A DNA stretch of 64,000 nucleotides from Aliivibrio salmonicida LFI1238 (GTDB lineage: Bacteria > Pseudomonadota > Gammaproteobacteria > Enterobacterales > Vibrionaceae). The translations under genes were made by a program, and so were the position numbers. Each line of letters opens with the position of its first letter. The first letter of the stretch is position 1. The stretch spans positions 248,001 to 312,000 of the forward strand of contig NC_011312.1 of NCBI RefSeq assembly GCF_000196495.1. Reading direction: 5' to 3'. This document shows, one piece after another, positions 19,102-27,686 of the stretch. The notes beneath the pieces were generated by a model that saw nothing but the letters and a program-made list of their open reading frames with translations, had not been told where the DNA came from and did not search any database.

Positions 19102-19267
19102 ATTTTTGTGCATCAGCTCTTGATGAAAAAGGACTTCTAAATTGCAGTTCATCGCATTCTTTACACTTATATTTTTTAGTGTTTCGTTGTGTTATATGTT
19201 TTTCAACAAAACTTCGTCGAGACGGTAGCAGCGGTAATATCGCTCTGCAGTTTTTACACTTAGCCAT
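19100..19267 (-). CDS. Zinc-ribbon microprotein, 55 residues (tandem copy 2)
   Basis: Paralogue of the 18534-18683 protein. It starts MAKCKNCRAILPLLPSRRSF and continues with VEKHITQRNT, YKCKECDELQFRSP and a short tail ending ADAQK. CxxC pairs are at C4/C7 and C35/C38, the same positions as in copy 1. AGG lies ten bases before the ATG. The tail after SP differs between copies, while the ribbon is kept, so selection acts on the metal-binding core. Function unknown. Confidence 0.78.
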   Translation of the reverse strand: MAKCKNCRAILPLLPSRRSFVEKHITQRNTKKYKCKECDELQFRSPFSSRADAQK

Positions 19268-19418
19268 GGAGTCAACCTATTTATAATATTGTCAATACTG
19301 TTTTTTCTAATTATTCAAGCAGTATCACATATTATGAAGTTTACTTCAGGGGTTATTTTATAATTTCAATAACTTTATTCTCATTTTCGAGTCACGTCTC
19401 ACAAAATAAATCAAATGT

Positions 19419-20336
19419 TTATTTTGTGTTAATTTTTTGGTTTCTTTTTTTATACAAAAGCGCATCGCCCGTAAACAGAATTAATGCACTCCAGATAAAA
19501 GCAAAAGTAATGGCTTTATCTGTACTAAATTCTTCACCATATAAACCAACCGCCAGCAGGAACATTAAACTAGGACCAATATATTGGAAGAACCCTAACG
19601 TCGAGAGCTTTAATCGTGTGGCTGCTCCAGTAAAGCATAATAATGGAATGGTCGTGATGATACCTGCCGCAATAAGAAGGAGATTGAGGCTCATTGCGTT
19701 ATTCGTAAAACTAGACGTTGCAGAATCAGCAATGAATAATAAATAAATGGCGGCCATTGGTAGCATTACTAAGGTTTCAATAAACAGTCCGGATTGAGCA
19801 TCCATAGCGACTTTTTTTCGTAATAAACCATAAAACCCAAAACTACACGCAAGTGCTAAAGCGACGATAGGAATTGAACCGAAAGTAATTAATTGAACAA
19901 TGACGCCAATAGCAGCACAAGCAACGGCAACCCATTGTAATTTACGTAAACGCTCACCCAAAAAGATCATGCCTAATACAACATTCAATAAGGGATTAAT
20001 ATAGTAACCCAAACTGGCATCGAGCATATGGTTGTTATTTACAGCCCAGATAAAGATTAACCAATTTGTTCCGACCAATAATCCCGTCGTGACTAAATAG
20101 GTCATTTTTCGTTTGTCTTTTAATGTGTTTAATACTGTTTTCCAACCTTTAGATACACAGAGTAGACCCGCTAAAAAGAAGAAAGACCAAATTGCACGAT
20201 GACTTAAGATCTCTAATGGAGAAACACTATTAATGGTTTTGAAATAAATAGGCGCAATGCCCCACATGGTATAAGCAGCAATCGCGAGCAAAATCCCTTG
20301 TCGGGTGCGCTGTTGTTCAAGTTCAGTTGTCGGCAT
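19419..20336 (-). CDS. rarD: RarD-type EamA-family transporter
   Basis: 305 residues with about ten hydrophobic segments. It belongs to the drug/metabolite transporter superfamily. RarD signatures: GILLAIAAYTMWGIAPIYFK at the start and EILSHRAIWSFFFL (about 43-56), with an LGYYINPLLNVVLGMIFLGE repeat-like piece (about 110-129). The substrate is unknown. It has the same relative place, between uvrD and recQ, as in E. coli. Confidence 0.92.
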   Translation of the reverse strand: MPTTELEQQRTRQGILLAIAAYTMWGIAPIYFKTINSVSPLEILSHRAIWSFFFLAGLLCVSKGWKTVLNTLKDKRKMTYLVTTGLLVGTNWLIFIWAVNNNHMLDASLGYYINPLLNVVLGMIFLGERLRKLQWVAVACAAIGVIVQLITFGSIPIVALALACSFGFYGLLRKKVAMDAQSGLFIETLVMLPMAAIYLLFIADSATSSFTNNAMSLNLLLIAAGIITTIPLLCFTGAATRLKLSTLGFFQYIGPSLMFLLAVGLYGEEFSTDKAITFAFIWSALILFTGDALLYKKRNQKINTK

Positions 20337-20513
20337 AGGATTCTTCAGTGAAATGAGAAGGAGAATAGATGAACGTACATGGATACGTTAGTGCGAAATT
20401 ATAGATTTGAGTATAAGGATGGATGTCGAATGTGCCTAGTTTTTTCCTATTGTTCTTTTCCTCACCAATAACGATAGGTAGAATGGCCCTCCCGCATTAT
20501 TAATGAGTTTTTT

Positions 20514-22349
20514 ATGTCCAGCATTACAGTCGAGCAGCCAATGGAACAGGTATCACAGAGCCAAACTGTTTTAAGAGATGTTTTTGGTTATCAGGAATTT
20601 CGTGTTGGACAGGAAGAAGTCATTAATGCCGTTCTTGAAGGTAAAGACAGCTTAGTTATTATGCCGACGGGTGGCGGTAAATCACTGTGTTATCAAATTC
20701 CGGCTTTAGTGTTTGAAGGATTAACTTTAGTCATCTCGCCATTGATTTCTTTAATGAAAGATCAAGTGGATCAATTAAAGGCGGATGGGGTGCAAGCGGA
20801 GTGTTTAAATTCGACTATTGATCGTGACGCTCAAGTCTCTATTTGGAACCGAGTTAATTCGGGTCAAATTAAGATGCTGTATGTGTCACCTGAGCGTGTG
20901 ATGATGCGAGATTTTATGGATCGATTAGCATCCCTAAATCTATGTATGATCGCCGTGGATGAAGCGCATTGTATTTCTCAATGGGGCCATGATTTCCGCC
21001 CTGAATACGCATCTCTTGGTCAAATCAAACAGCGTTTTCCTAATGTTCCGATTATGGCGCTAACGGCAACGGCTGATGAAGCAACACGTAAAGATATATT
21101 AAGTCGTCTTTCTTTACCAAATCCCCATGAATATTTGGGCAGTTTTGATCGCCCTAATATTCGCTATACCGTGTTAGAAAAACACAAACCAGTCAGTCAA
21201 ATTGTTCGATATCTTGCAACGCAGAAAAATCAATGTGGTGTGATTTATTGTGGTAGCCGTAAGAAAGTCGAAATGCTGACAGAAAAACTCTGCAATAACC
21301 ACATTCGAGCGGCGTCTTATCATGCGGGTTTGGATCTTGATGAGCGAAATTATGTGCAAGAAGCATTTCAGCGAGACGATATTCAAATAGTGGTTGCAAC
21401 GGTTGCTTTTGGCATGGGGATTAATAAATCCAACGTGCGTTTTGTTGCTCATTTTGATATCCCAAAGAACATTGAATCGTATTATCAAGAAACCGGTCGA
21501 GCAGGGCGTGATGGTTTACCTGCAGAAGCGGTGATGCTTTACGATCCTGCGGATATTGTTTGGTTAAGAAAATTAGTGGAAGAAAAGCCAGAAGGTCCAC
21601 AAAAATTAGTTGAAAGCCATAAGTTGAATGCGATGACGGCTTTTGCTGAAGCGCAGACATGTCGTCGCCAAGTCCTATTAAATTATTTTGGCGAATACAA
21701 TCCAAAACCTTGTGGTAACTGTGATGTTTGTTTAGATCCCCCAAAACAATTTGATGGCACTGAAGCCGCACAAAAAGCGCTCTCTTGTGTTTATCGCGTA
21801 AACCAAAGCTTTGGTGTTGGTTACGTGGTGGAAGTTCTACGTGGTTTAAAGATTGCTCGTATTCGTGAGCATGGCCATGACAAGTTATCTACTTACGGTA
21901 TTGGTAAAGATAATAGCCACGAGTATTGGGTGAGCATTATTCGTCAATTGATCCACAAAGGGCTATTAACGCAAAATATTACCCGAAACTCGACATTACA
22001 GTTAACCGAAGAGGCACGTCCGATCTTAAAAGGTCAGGAGCCCCTAGAATTAGCGGTTCCACGTTTAGATACGGCGGCTAAAACGGCGAAATCTGAAAAA
22101 TTGAATAATCGTCAATACGATAAGCAATTGTTTGCCAAATTACGTAAGTTACGTAAATCCATTGCTGATCGTGATGATCTCCCGCCTTATGTCGTTTTTA
22201 GTGATGCAACGTTAATGGATATGGCTGACATTACTCCGACGTCTTATGGTGAGATGCTTGCTGTTAATGGCGTAGGGCAGAAGAAACTAGAAAAATACGC
22301 CGATCCTTTTTTAGATTTGATCGAGATGCACATTACAGGACAAGGATAA
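20514..22349 (+). CDS. recQ: ATP-dependent DNA helicase RecQ
   Basis: 611 residues (E. coli 609). SF2 motifs: VIMPTGGGKSLCYQ (I, about 50), VDEAHCISQWGHDFR (II, about 145), ALTATAD (III), FGMGINKSNVRF (V) and YYQETGRAGRDG (VI). The zinc site has CRRQVLLNYF and CGNCDVC (about 380-405), followed by the winged-helix RQC. A C-terminal HRDC domain lies at about 535-605. Recombination and replication repair. A DUF3630-like gene follows three bases after its stop. Confidence 0.97.
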   Translation: MSSITVEQPMEQVSQSQTVLRDVFGYQEFRVGQEEVINAVLEGKDSLVIMPTGGGKSLCYQIPALVFEGLTLVISPLISLMKDQVDQLKADGVQAECLNSTIDRDAQVSIWNRVNSGQIKMLYVSPERVMMRDFMDRLASLNLCMIAVDEAHCISQWGHDFRPEYASLGQIKQRFPNVPIMALTATADEATRKDILSRLSLPNPHEYLGSFDRPNIRYTVLEKHKPVSQIVRYLATQKNQCGVIYCGSRKKVEMLTEKLCNNHIRAASYHAGLDLDERNYVQEAFQRDDIQIVVATVAFGMGINKSNVRFVAHFDIPKNIESYYQETGRAGRDGLPAEAVMLYDPADIVWLRKLVEEKPEGPQKLVESHKLNAMTAFAEAQTCRRQVLLNYFGEYNPKPCGNCDVCLDPPKQFDGTEAAQKALSCVYRVNQSFGVGYVVEVLRGLKIARIREHGHDKLSTYGIGKDNSHEYWVSIIRQLIHKGLLTQNITRNSTLQLTEEARPILKGQEPLELAVPRLDTAAKTAKSEKLNNRQYDKQLFAKLRKLRKSIADRDDLPPYVVFSDATLMDMADITPTSYGEMLAVNGVGQKKLEKYADPFLDLIEMHITGQG

Positions 22350-22352
22350 GTC

Positions 22353-22643
22353 GTGAGTTTATTTTCTGTTATTGAGTTTGATAATAATGAAGGTCGTATT
22401 ATTTTCGGTATCCCGCCGTTTGATTTTGATTCGTTTGACGTTATTGGTCAGCAACTCGTGTTTGCTATGGATGCGAGTATTGTAGAGAAACAGATGGATG
22501 CAGATTTACATTCTTGGTTGATTGATTTTGAAGGTTGCCAATTTATGCTGCGTGCAGAGCATTATTCTAATTCAGTATGGTTAGAAGCGTTAGCTCGCAA
22601 GGAGCATCAAGATGAATTGTCTTTTATTGCGGGATTGTTTTAA
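22353..22643 (+). CDS. Small acidic protein, DUF3630-like
   Basis: 96 residues, GTG start three bases after recQ. It has no signal or membrane segment, and is acidic. Sequence features include IEFDNNEGRIIFGIPPFDFD near the start and WLIDFEGCQFMLRAEHYSN (about 58-76). I recall DUF3630 proteins beside recQ in vibrios and place it there with moderate confidence. The function is unknown; tight coupling to recQ suggests co-expression. Confidence 0.65.
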   Translation: MSLFSVIEFDNNEGRIIFGIPPFDFDSFDVIGQQLVFAMDASIVEKQMDADLHSWLIDFEGCQFMLRAEHYSNSVWLEALARKEHQDELSFIAGLF

Positions 22644-22650
22644 GCAACTC

Positions 22651-22678
22651 TTGTGATCAAAAGCGGTTAATGTATAAT
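22651..22678 (+). promoter_or_regulatory. Promoter of the yhhQ leader
   Basis: TTGTGA (-35) and TATAAT (-10) are separated by 16 bases just after the DUF3630-like gene. Transcription would start near 22685, giving an RNA leader of about 97 bases that carries the preQ1 riboswitch. Confidence 0.65.
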
Positions 22679-22743
22679 CACCGCCCTGAAAATTGGCTAG
22701 AGTAGATACTCTTAATTGAGAGCTAATCAGCTGTGTGTTTAAT

Positions 22744-22781
22744 TTGGGTTCCCTCGCCCCCAATGACAAAAAGGTACTTAT
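22744..22781 (+). ncRNA. PreQ1-I riboswitch upstream of yhhQ
   Basis: The order of parts fits the H-type pseudoknot of preQ1-I. P1 is UUGGG pairing with CCCAA, enclosing the conserved UUC. P2's 5' strand is CCU at 22752-22754. A short CGCC loop and an A-rich tail UGACAAAA follow. P2's 3' strand is AGG at 22772-22774. That AGG is also the ribosome site of yhhQ, seven bases before the ATG. Ligand binding would hide it and shut off translation. The downstream gene imports queuosine precursors, the expected target. Confidence 0.82.
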
Positions 22782-23447
22782 ATGAGTACATTTACGCCCG
22801 CGCAACAGCGCAACGCTTTATCTTTCCTTGTTTTATTTCATCTTGTCATCATTGCATCAAGTAACTATTTGGTTCAAATCCCATTCACTTTGTTTTGGTT
22901 TCATACCACATGGGGTGCATTTACCTTCCCGTTCATTTTCTTAGCGACAGACTTAACGGTTCGAATTTTTGGTGCCAAAATGGCAAGAAGTATTATCTTC
23001 TTTGTTATGTTGCCAGCACTGGCGGTATCGTATGTCTTATCCGTCGTGTTCTTTGAAGGTCAGTATCAAGGTCTTTTACATCTGAGTGAATTTAATTTAT
23101 TCGTTGCTCGAATTGCGGTCGCCAGTTTTATGGCTTATTTACTGGGTCAAATCTTAGATGTGTATGTGTTTAATCGTCTTCGACAGTTAAAGCAGTGGTG
23201 GATTGCCCCAACGTGTTCAACGTTGTTTGGTAACGCATTAGATACGTTGGCATTTTTTGCTATTGCCTTTTACCAAAGTCCAGATGCTTTCATGGCTGAA
23301 CATTGGACTGAAATCGCTTTGGTTGATTATAGTATTAAGCTTGTGATCAGTTTAGGGCTATTTGTTCCTATGTATGGTGTGCTGTTGAATTACCTAATTC
23401 GCAAACTCACTTCGGAAGGACATCAGCTTGCTACTCAAGCATCATAA
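22782..23447 (+). CDS. yhhQ: 7-cyano-7-deazaguanine / queuosine precursor transporter
   Basis: 221 residues with about six hydrophobic segments (near 15-33, 40-60, 70-90, 108-127, 145-165 and 185-205). This is the VUT/COG1738 family. Signature stretches are TTWGAFTFPFIFLATDLTVRIFG (about 44-66) and CSTLFGNALDTLAFF (about 144-158), typical of YhhQ. It takes up preQ0 or preQ1 for tRNA queuosine. The riboswitch upstream supports this. Confidence 0.93.
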   Translation: MSTFTPAQQRNALSFLVLFHLVIIASSNYLVQIPFTLFWFHTTWGAFTFPFIFLATDLTVRIFGAKMARSIIFFVMLPALAVSYVLSVVFFEGQYQGLLHLSEFNLFVARIAVASFMAYLLGQILDVYVFNRLRQLKQWWIAPTCSTLFGNALDTLAFFAIAFYQSPDAFMAEHWTEIALVDYSIKLVISLGLFVPMYGVLLNYLIRKLTSEGHQLATQAS

Positions 23448-23474
23448 AAGATGAGATAGCAATAAATAAGGAAG

Positions 23475-23501
23475 AGGTCAGTATTATACTGGCCTTTTTT
23501 A
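23475..23501 (+). terminator. Terminator of yhhQ
   Basis: AGGTCAGTA pairs with TACTGGCCT, nine pairs with one G-T, then six T. It lies 28 bases after the yhhQ stop. Confidence 0.85.
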
Positions 23502-23565
23502 TAATTATATCTTATTGATAATTAATGAATAGTTAAACGAGTTGAGATTAGATCTCATTTAAGTG

Positions 23566-23594
23566 TTGCATTTTAAATGAGAATGGTTATTATT
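23566..23594 (+). promoter_or_regulatory. Promoter and Fur box of ryhB
   Basis: TTGCAT and TATTAT with a 16-base spacer make a good sigma-70 promoter. AATGAGAATGGTTATTATT overlaps the spacer and -10 and matches the Fur consensus AATGATAATCATTAT at 12 of 15 positions. Fur-iron would block this promoter, as known for ryhB. Confidence 0.75.
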
Positions 23595-23599
23595 AACTT

Positions 23600-23779
23600 G
23601 CCTTCAGGGAATAGAGCACAAGGATTTATCTGAGTCATTATTTCAAGAAGGCACGACATTGCTCACATTGCTTCCAGTGTAAATCAGCTACATGAGCAGT
23701 GGTGAACGTTTCTAAGTTAACGGGTACCATTGTTCTTTTTTGCTGAGCGGCGCTTCTTTTAGAAGTCGCCGTTTTTTTT
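23600..23779 (+). ncRNA. ryhB: RyhB small regulatory RNA
   Basis: The stretch 23651-23679 carries the nearly invariant RyhB core GCACGACATTGCTCACATTG followed by CTTCCAGTG. It is preceded by a Fur-controlled promoter and ends in a terminator (GCGGCG...CGCC then eight T, 23747-23779). About 180 bases, longer than the 90-base E. coli RNA and like the long Vibrio form. It represses iron-using proteins with Hfq when iron is low. The 5' end is inferred from the promoter. Confidence 0.92.
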
Positions 23780-23869
23780 GTCTTTTTTTGAAAGGGTATC
23801 TGCAAAAGAGCTAAAAATAGGATTTAAAATATCCTGATATTTGAGACGGATATTAGGATATTAATATTA

Positions 23870-24020
23870 TTGTCCACAAAGCATGATCAAGAAAGGATCC
23901 ATCTGTGGATCATTTATACAGATCTAACTGTTTGATTGTGTGGTTTTAATTTTTAAAATGTAGCGTTGATAAAACCATTACTAATTTAATGAAAAATAAT
24001 TACAAACAGACTTATCCACA
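23870..24020. promoter_or_regulatory. DnaA-box and GATC cluster upstream of polA
   Basis: TTATCCACA (24012-24020) is an exact DnaA box. TTGTCCACA (23870-23878) and, on the other strand, TGATCCACA (23904-23912) each differ from it at one base. Four GATC sites fall within 40 bases (23885-23924), two of them in a GATCCA-TCTG-TGGATC hairpin, and the surroundings are AT rich. It has the look of a DnaA- and Dam-responsive site, perhaps regulatory for polA. It also contains ATGATCAAGAAA, which resembles my memory of RctB 12-mers; that comparison is unverified. Confidence 0.55.
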
Positions 24021-24157
24021 GAATCGTGAACTTATTTTCGTGTTTATTTTTATTTGAGAAAGAAAAAGAAAAGAACGAAGTTGAGTGTTTTGATGTGGCT
24101 TGGTGATGGGGTAGAATGAAAGTCATTGATCATCATAAACTCTGGATAATACAGACT

Positions 24158-26962
24158 ATGGCAAGAATTCCTGATAACCCATTCATTTTAGTGGATGGTT
24201 CCTCATATCTTTTCCGCGCTTACCATGCTGCTCCGAACTTCACTAATGGCAATGGTGAGCCAACAGGTGCAGTGTACGGTGTTATCAATATGCTGCGTAG
24301 TCTTCTAAAGCAATTCGAAACGAATCGTATTGCGGTTATTTTTGATGCGAAAGGCAAAACTTTTCGTAATGACATGTACCCAGAGTATAAAGCGAATCGT
24401 CCACCGATGCCGGATGAATTACGTTGCCAAATCGAACCATTGCATAAATTGATTAAAGCGATGGGTTTACCATTGATTTCTATCTCAGGTGTTGAAGCCG
24501 ATGACGTGATCGGTACGCTTGCATCACAAGCGTCAAAGGCCGGTATCCCAGTACTGATTAGTACTGGAGATAAAGACATGGCGCAGTTGGTTGATGAGAA
24601 CGTCACATTGATCAATACCATGACGAATGTGATCATGGGCCCTGAAGGTGTGGTCGAAAAATTTGGTGTTCCTCCAGAGCTTATTATTGATTACCTTGCC
24701 TTGATGGGAGATGCCTCAGATAACATTCCTGGTGTTCCTGGCATTGGTGATAAAACAGCAAGAGCCTTATTACAAGGTGTTGGTGGTTTAGATACGCTTT
24801 ACGCTAATCTTGATGATATTGCGCCTCTTGGTTTCCGTGGTTCAAAAGGCATGGCTAAGAAGTTGGAAGAAAATAAAGAAGGGGCTTATCTTTCTTATAA
24901 ACTTGCAACGATTAAATTAGATGTTGAGTTAGAACAACAACCAGAAGAACTTGTGAAACAAGAACCGAATGTTGATGAATTAATCCAAATGTTTGGTCAA
25001 ATGAACTTCAAGCGTTGGTTAACTGAAATGCTAGATGGCAGTGACGGTAAGATCGTTTCACATGAAACATCGGCACACCGAACAACTAGCTCGTCATCAG
25101 ATGAAGGTGATAGTGCAGAAGAAGAAACGATTGTTGCTGCTCAGGTCGATCGTTCAAAATATGAAACCATCTTCACGAAAGAAGCGTTTTCTGCGTGGTT
25201 AGAGAAAGTAAATAATGCAGAAGTAACCGCGTTTGATACTGAAACAGACAGCTTAGATTACATGGTAGCGAACCTGATAGGTCTTTCTTTCTCTGTAGAA
25301 GAAGGAGAAGCCGCTTATGTGCCCGTTGCTCATGATTACCTTGATGCACCTGAACAATTAGATCGTGATTGGGTTCTGGCGCAATTAAAGCCGTATTTAG
25401 AAGACGAGACTAAAGCAAAAGTAGGTCAAAACCTGAAATACGATGCGAGCGTGCTTGCTCGTTATGATATCGAAATGAAAGGCATTAAGTTTGATACCAT
25501 GTTGGAATCTTATGTTTATAACAGCGTGGCTGGTAAACATAATATGGACAGCCTTGCACTGCGTTATCTGCAGCATAATACGATTTCATTTGAAGAGATC
25601 GCAGGTAAAGGTAAGAAACAACTGACCTTTAACCAAATTGCGTTAGAAGAAGCGGCACCTTATGCGGCTGAAGATGCGGATATCACGCTGCGCTTACATA
25701 ATGTTTTACATGCGAAACTGGTGACTGATGAAAAACTGAATGCAGTGTTTACCGATATCGAACTGCCTTTAATTTCAGTGCTTTCTCGTATGGAAAGAAA
25801 AGGCGTATATATCGATGATATGCTGCTTTCTGCACAGTCATTGGAAATCGGCCAGCGTTTAGATGAACTAGAAACCGCGTCATTTGAAGTGGCAGGACAA
25901 GAGTTCAATATGAACTCACCAAAACAACTGCAAACCATTCTGTTTGAAAAAATGGAATTACCAGTGATCAAAAAAACACCATCAGGTGCCGCTTCTACGA
26001 ATGAAGAAGTACTGCAAGAATTGGCGTTAGAGTATGAATTACCTAAATTAATTTTAGAATATCGTGGCTTAGCGAAACTAAAATCAACCTACACTGATAA
26101 GCTTCCTAAGATGATTAACCCATCAACTGGTCGTGTGCATACTTCTTATCATCAAGCAGTAACAGCGACTGGACGTTTATCATCGACCGATCCTAACTTA
26201 CAAAACATTCCAATTCGTAATAAAGAAGGCCGTCGTATTCGTCAAGCGTTTGTGGCACCTCACGGATGGAAAATCTTAGCGGTCGATTACTCTCAAATTG
26301 AACTTCGTATTATGGCGCATTTATCTCAAGATAGAGCCTTATTAGAAGCATTCTCTGCGGGTAAAGATATTCACGCAGCGACGGCGGCTGAAGTGAAAGG
26401 CGTATCAATTGAAGAGGTGACGTCAGAAGATCGTCGTCGTGCTAAAGCCATCAACTTCGGTTTGATTTATGGAATGAGTGCGTTTGGCCTTGCTAAGCAA
26501 ATCGGGATTTCTCGTGGTGAAGCGCAAGATTACATGAATGTGTATTTCGAACGTTACCCAGGCGTGATGCAATACATGGAAGAAACACGCTTATTGGCGA
26601 CAGAACAGGGGTATGTTGAAACTCTGTATGGCCGCCGTTTGTATTTACCAGAAATTAATGCACGTAATGCGATTCGTCGTAAAGCGGCAGAACGTGCAGC
26701 AATTAATGCTCCAATGCAGGGCACTGCTGCGGATATCATTAAGAAAGCAATGATTCTAGTGGATAACTGGATTGAAGCTGAAGGTACTGGTCGAGTTAAC
26801 TTGTTAATGCAAGTACACGATGAATTGGTATTTGAAGTAAAAGAAGACGAATTAGAAGCGATCACAAAACAAGTGACGGCATTAATGGAAGCTGCGGTAT
26901 CGCTCGATGTTCCATTGATTGCTGAAAGTGGTTTTGGAGATAACTGGGATGAAGCCCATTAA
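24158..26962 (+). CDS. polA: DNA polymerase I
   Basis: 934 residues from MARIPDNPFILVDGSSYLFR, matching the E. coli start; a 42-base longer in-frame ATG at 24116 is less likely. Domains: 5'-nuclease (about 1-290; GVEADDVIGT and GDASDNIPGVPG), 3'-5' exonuclease (about 330-520; FDTETDSLDYM), polymerase (about 530-934; motif A VDYSQIELRIMAH, motif B RRAKAINFGLIYG, motif C MQVHDELVFE). All catalytic acidic residues in these motifs are present. Works in Okazaki-fragment processing and repair. Spot 42 follows it, as in enteric bacteria. Confidence 0.97.
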   Translation: MARIPDNPFILVDGSSYLFRAYHAAPNFTNGNGEPTGAVYGVINMLRSLLKQFETNRIAVIFDAKGKTFRNDMYPEYKANRPPMPDELRCQIEPLHKLIKAMGLPLISISGVEADDVIGTLASQASKAGIPVLISTGDKDMAQLVDENVTLINTMTNVIMGPEGVVEKFGVPPELIIDYLALMGDASDNIPGVPGIGDKTARALLQGVGGLDTLYANLDDIAPLGFRGSKGMAKKLEENKEGAYLSYKLATIKLDVELEQQPEELVKQEPNVDELIQMFGQMNFKRWLTEMLDGSDGKIVSHETSAHRTTSSSSDEGDSAEEETIVAAQVDRSKYETIFTKEAFSAWLEKVNNAEVTAFDTETDSLDYMVANLIGLSFSVEEGEAAYVPVAHDYLDAPEQLDRDWVLAQLKPYLEDETKAKVGQNLKYDASVLARYDIEMKGIKFDTMLESYVYNSVAGKHNMDSLALRYLQHNTISFEEIAGKGKKQLTFNQIALEEAAPYAAEDADITLRLHNVLHAKLVTDEKLNAVFTDIELPLISVLSRMERKGVYIDDMLLSAQSLEIGQRLDELETASFEVAGQEFNMNSPKQLQTILFEKMELPVIKKTPSGAASTNEEVLQELALEYELPKLILEYRGLAKLKSTYTDKLPKMINPSTGRVHTSYHQAVTATGRLSSTDPNLQNIPIRNKEGRRIRQAFVAPHGWKILAVDYSQIELRIMAHLSQDRALLEAFSAGKDIHAATAAEVKGVSIEEVTSEDRRRAKAINFGLIYGMSAFGLAKQIGISRGEAQDYMNVYFERYPGVMQYMEETRLLATEQGYVETLYGRRLYLPEINARNAIRRKAAERAAINAPMQGTAADIIKKAMILVDNWIEAEGTGRVNLLMQVHDELVFEVKEDELEAITKQVTALMEAAVSLDVPLIAESGFGDNWDEAH

Positions 26963-27041
26963 GTTCTTTTTATGACTGAATATTTAATCGCCTTTGTTAG
27001 TGATTAAATTGTAATTCAGTTACAAATGAATTTAAAACTAT

Positions 27042-27069
27042 GAGCCAGCGCACGCGTTGGCTTTTTTTT
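27042..27069 (+). terminator. Terminator of polA
   Basis: AGCCAGCG pairs with CGCGTTGGCT (eight pairs with one G-T, CACG loop), followed by eight T. Confidence 0.85.
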
Positions 27070-27182
27070 ATCTCAAATAAAGTGAGCTATGCCAATTGTT
27101 AGATGTGTTTTTAATACGAAAGCTGAAAAAAAATTACAAAAAAAGGTTTTCAAAACTGTTCGTTTGTTGTACATTTATCTGC

Positions 27183-27291
27183 GTAGGGTACAGAGGTAAA
27201 GATGTTCTATCTTTCAGACCTTTTGTTTCACGTTATTGGATTTGGCTAAATTCAGCCGCCTCAGTCAACCTTTTTGACTGGGGCGTTTTTT
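27183..27291 (+). ncRNA. spf: Spot 42 small regulatory RNA
   Basis: Starts GTAGGGTACAGAGGTAAAGA and keeps the E. coli core GATGTTCTATCTTTCAGACC and CACGTTATTGGATTTGGCT with few changes. It ends with the GCCTCAGTC...GACTGGGGC terminator hairpin and T run. About 109 nucleotides. Hfq-dependent repressor of central and secondary carbon metabolism, itself repressed by CRP-cAMP in E. coli. Position between polA and engB is the conserved one. Confidence 0.95.
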
Positions 27292-27499
27292 CTTTCTAGC
27301 CCCTCAAAAATAGTCATATCCGTTTTTCCTTTCGTTTTTCTCTCTGTAACTTTCCAACACAATGTAATTTTTATTACATGTAACTCTATTGATAATTCAC
27401 CAAAATTATTAACTTAACGCATTGTATTTCATCAGCTTAATTAATTTTTTGTCGGTTTTTTATCGTTTTAGATGAAAAAGATGAAGACATGTCATATAA

Positions 27500-27630
27500 G
27501 GTGAGGGCATGAAAAAAGTAAGGATTTGTGTCTGAGGAGGGATTACGGCATGATGCGTGGCAGAAAAAGAATAATAACACCTCTTATCTCTCCCATTTCC
27601 CCACCTTAGCCGGTGGGGTTTTTATTTTTA
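27500..27630 (+). ncRNA. Candidate sRNA downstream of Spot 42
   Basis: An intergenic transcript is predicted because a strong terminator stands alone: CCCCACC-TTAGCC-GGTGGGG followed by TTTTTATTTTT (27599-27630). It serves no plus-strand gene, and engB converges from the other side. The 5' end is unclear. I recall an Aliivibrio sRNA called VSsrna24 reported close to spf in A. salmonicida; this would be the same place, but I cannot check it. The 75-residue ORF across it looks accidental. Confidence 0.55.
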
Positions 27631-27686
27631 CCATTCCAGAATGCGATCAACGTGAATACTTATCAGAAATGGCATGCTATTTTTTG

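Noticed and set aside
22590..22805. Minus-strand ORF across the preQ1 leader
   Set aside because: Antisense to the riboswitch and the yhhQ start; no homology.
27096..27299. 67-residue ORF upstream of and through Spot 42
   Set aside because: It overlaps the whole spf gene and the polA terminator region and shows no protein-family feature. The RNA explains the conservation.
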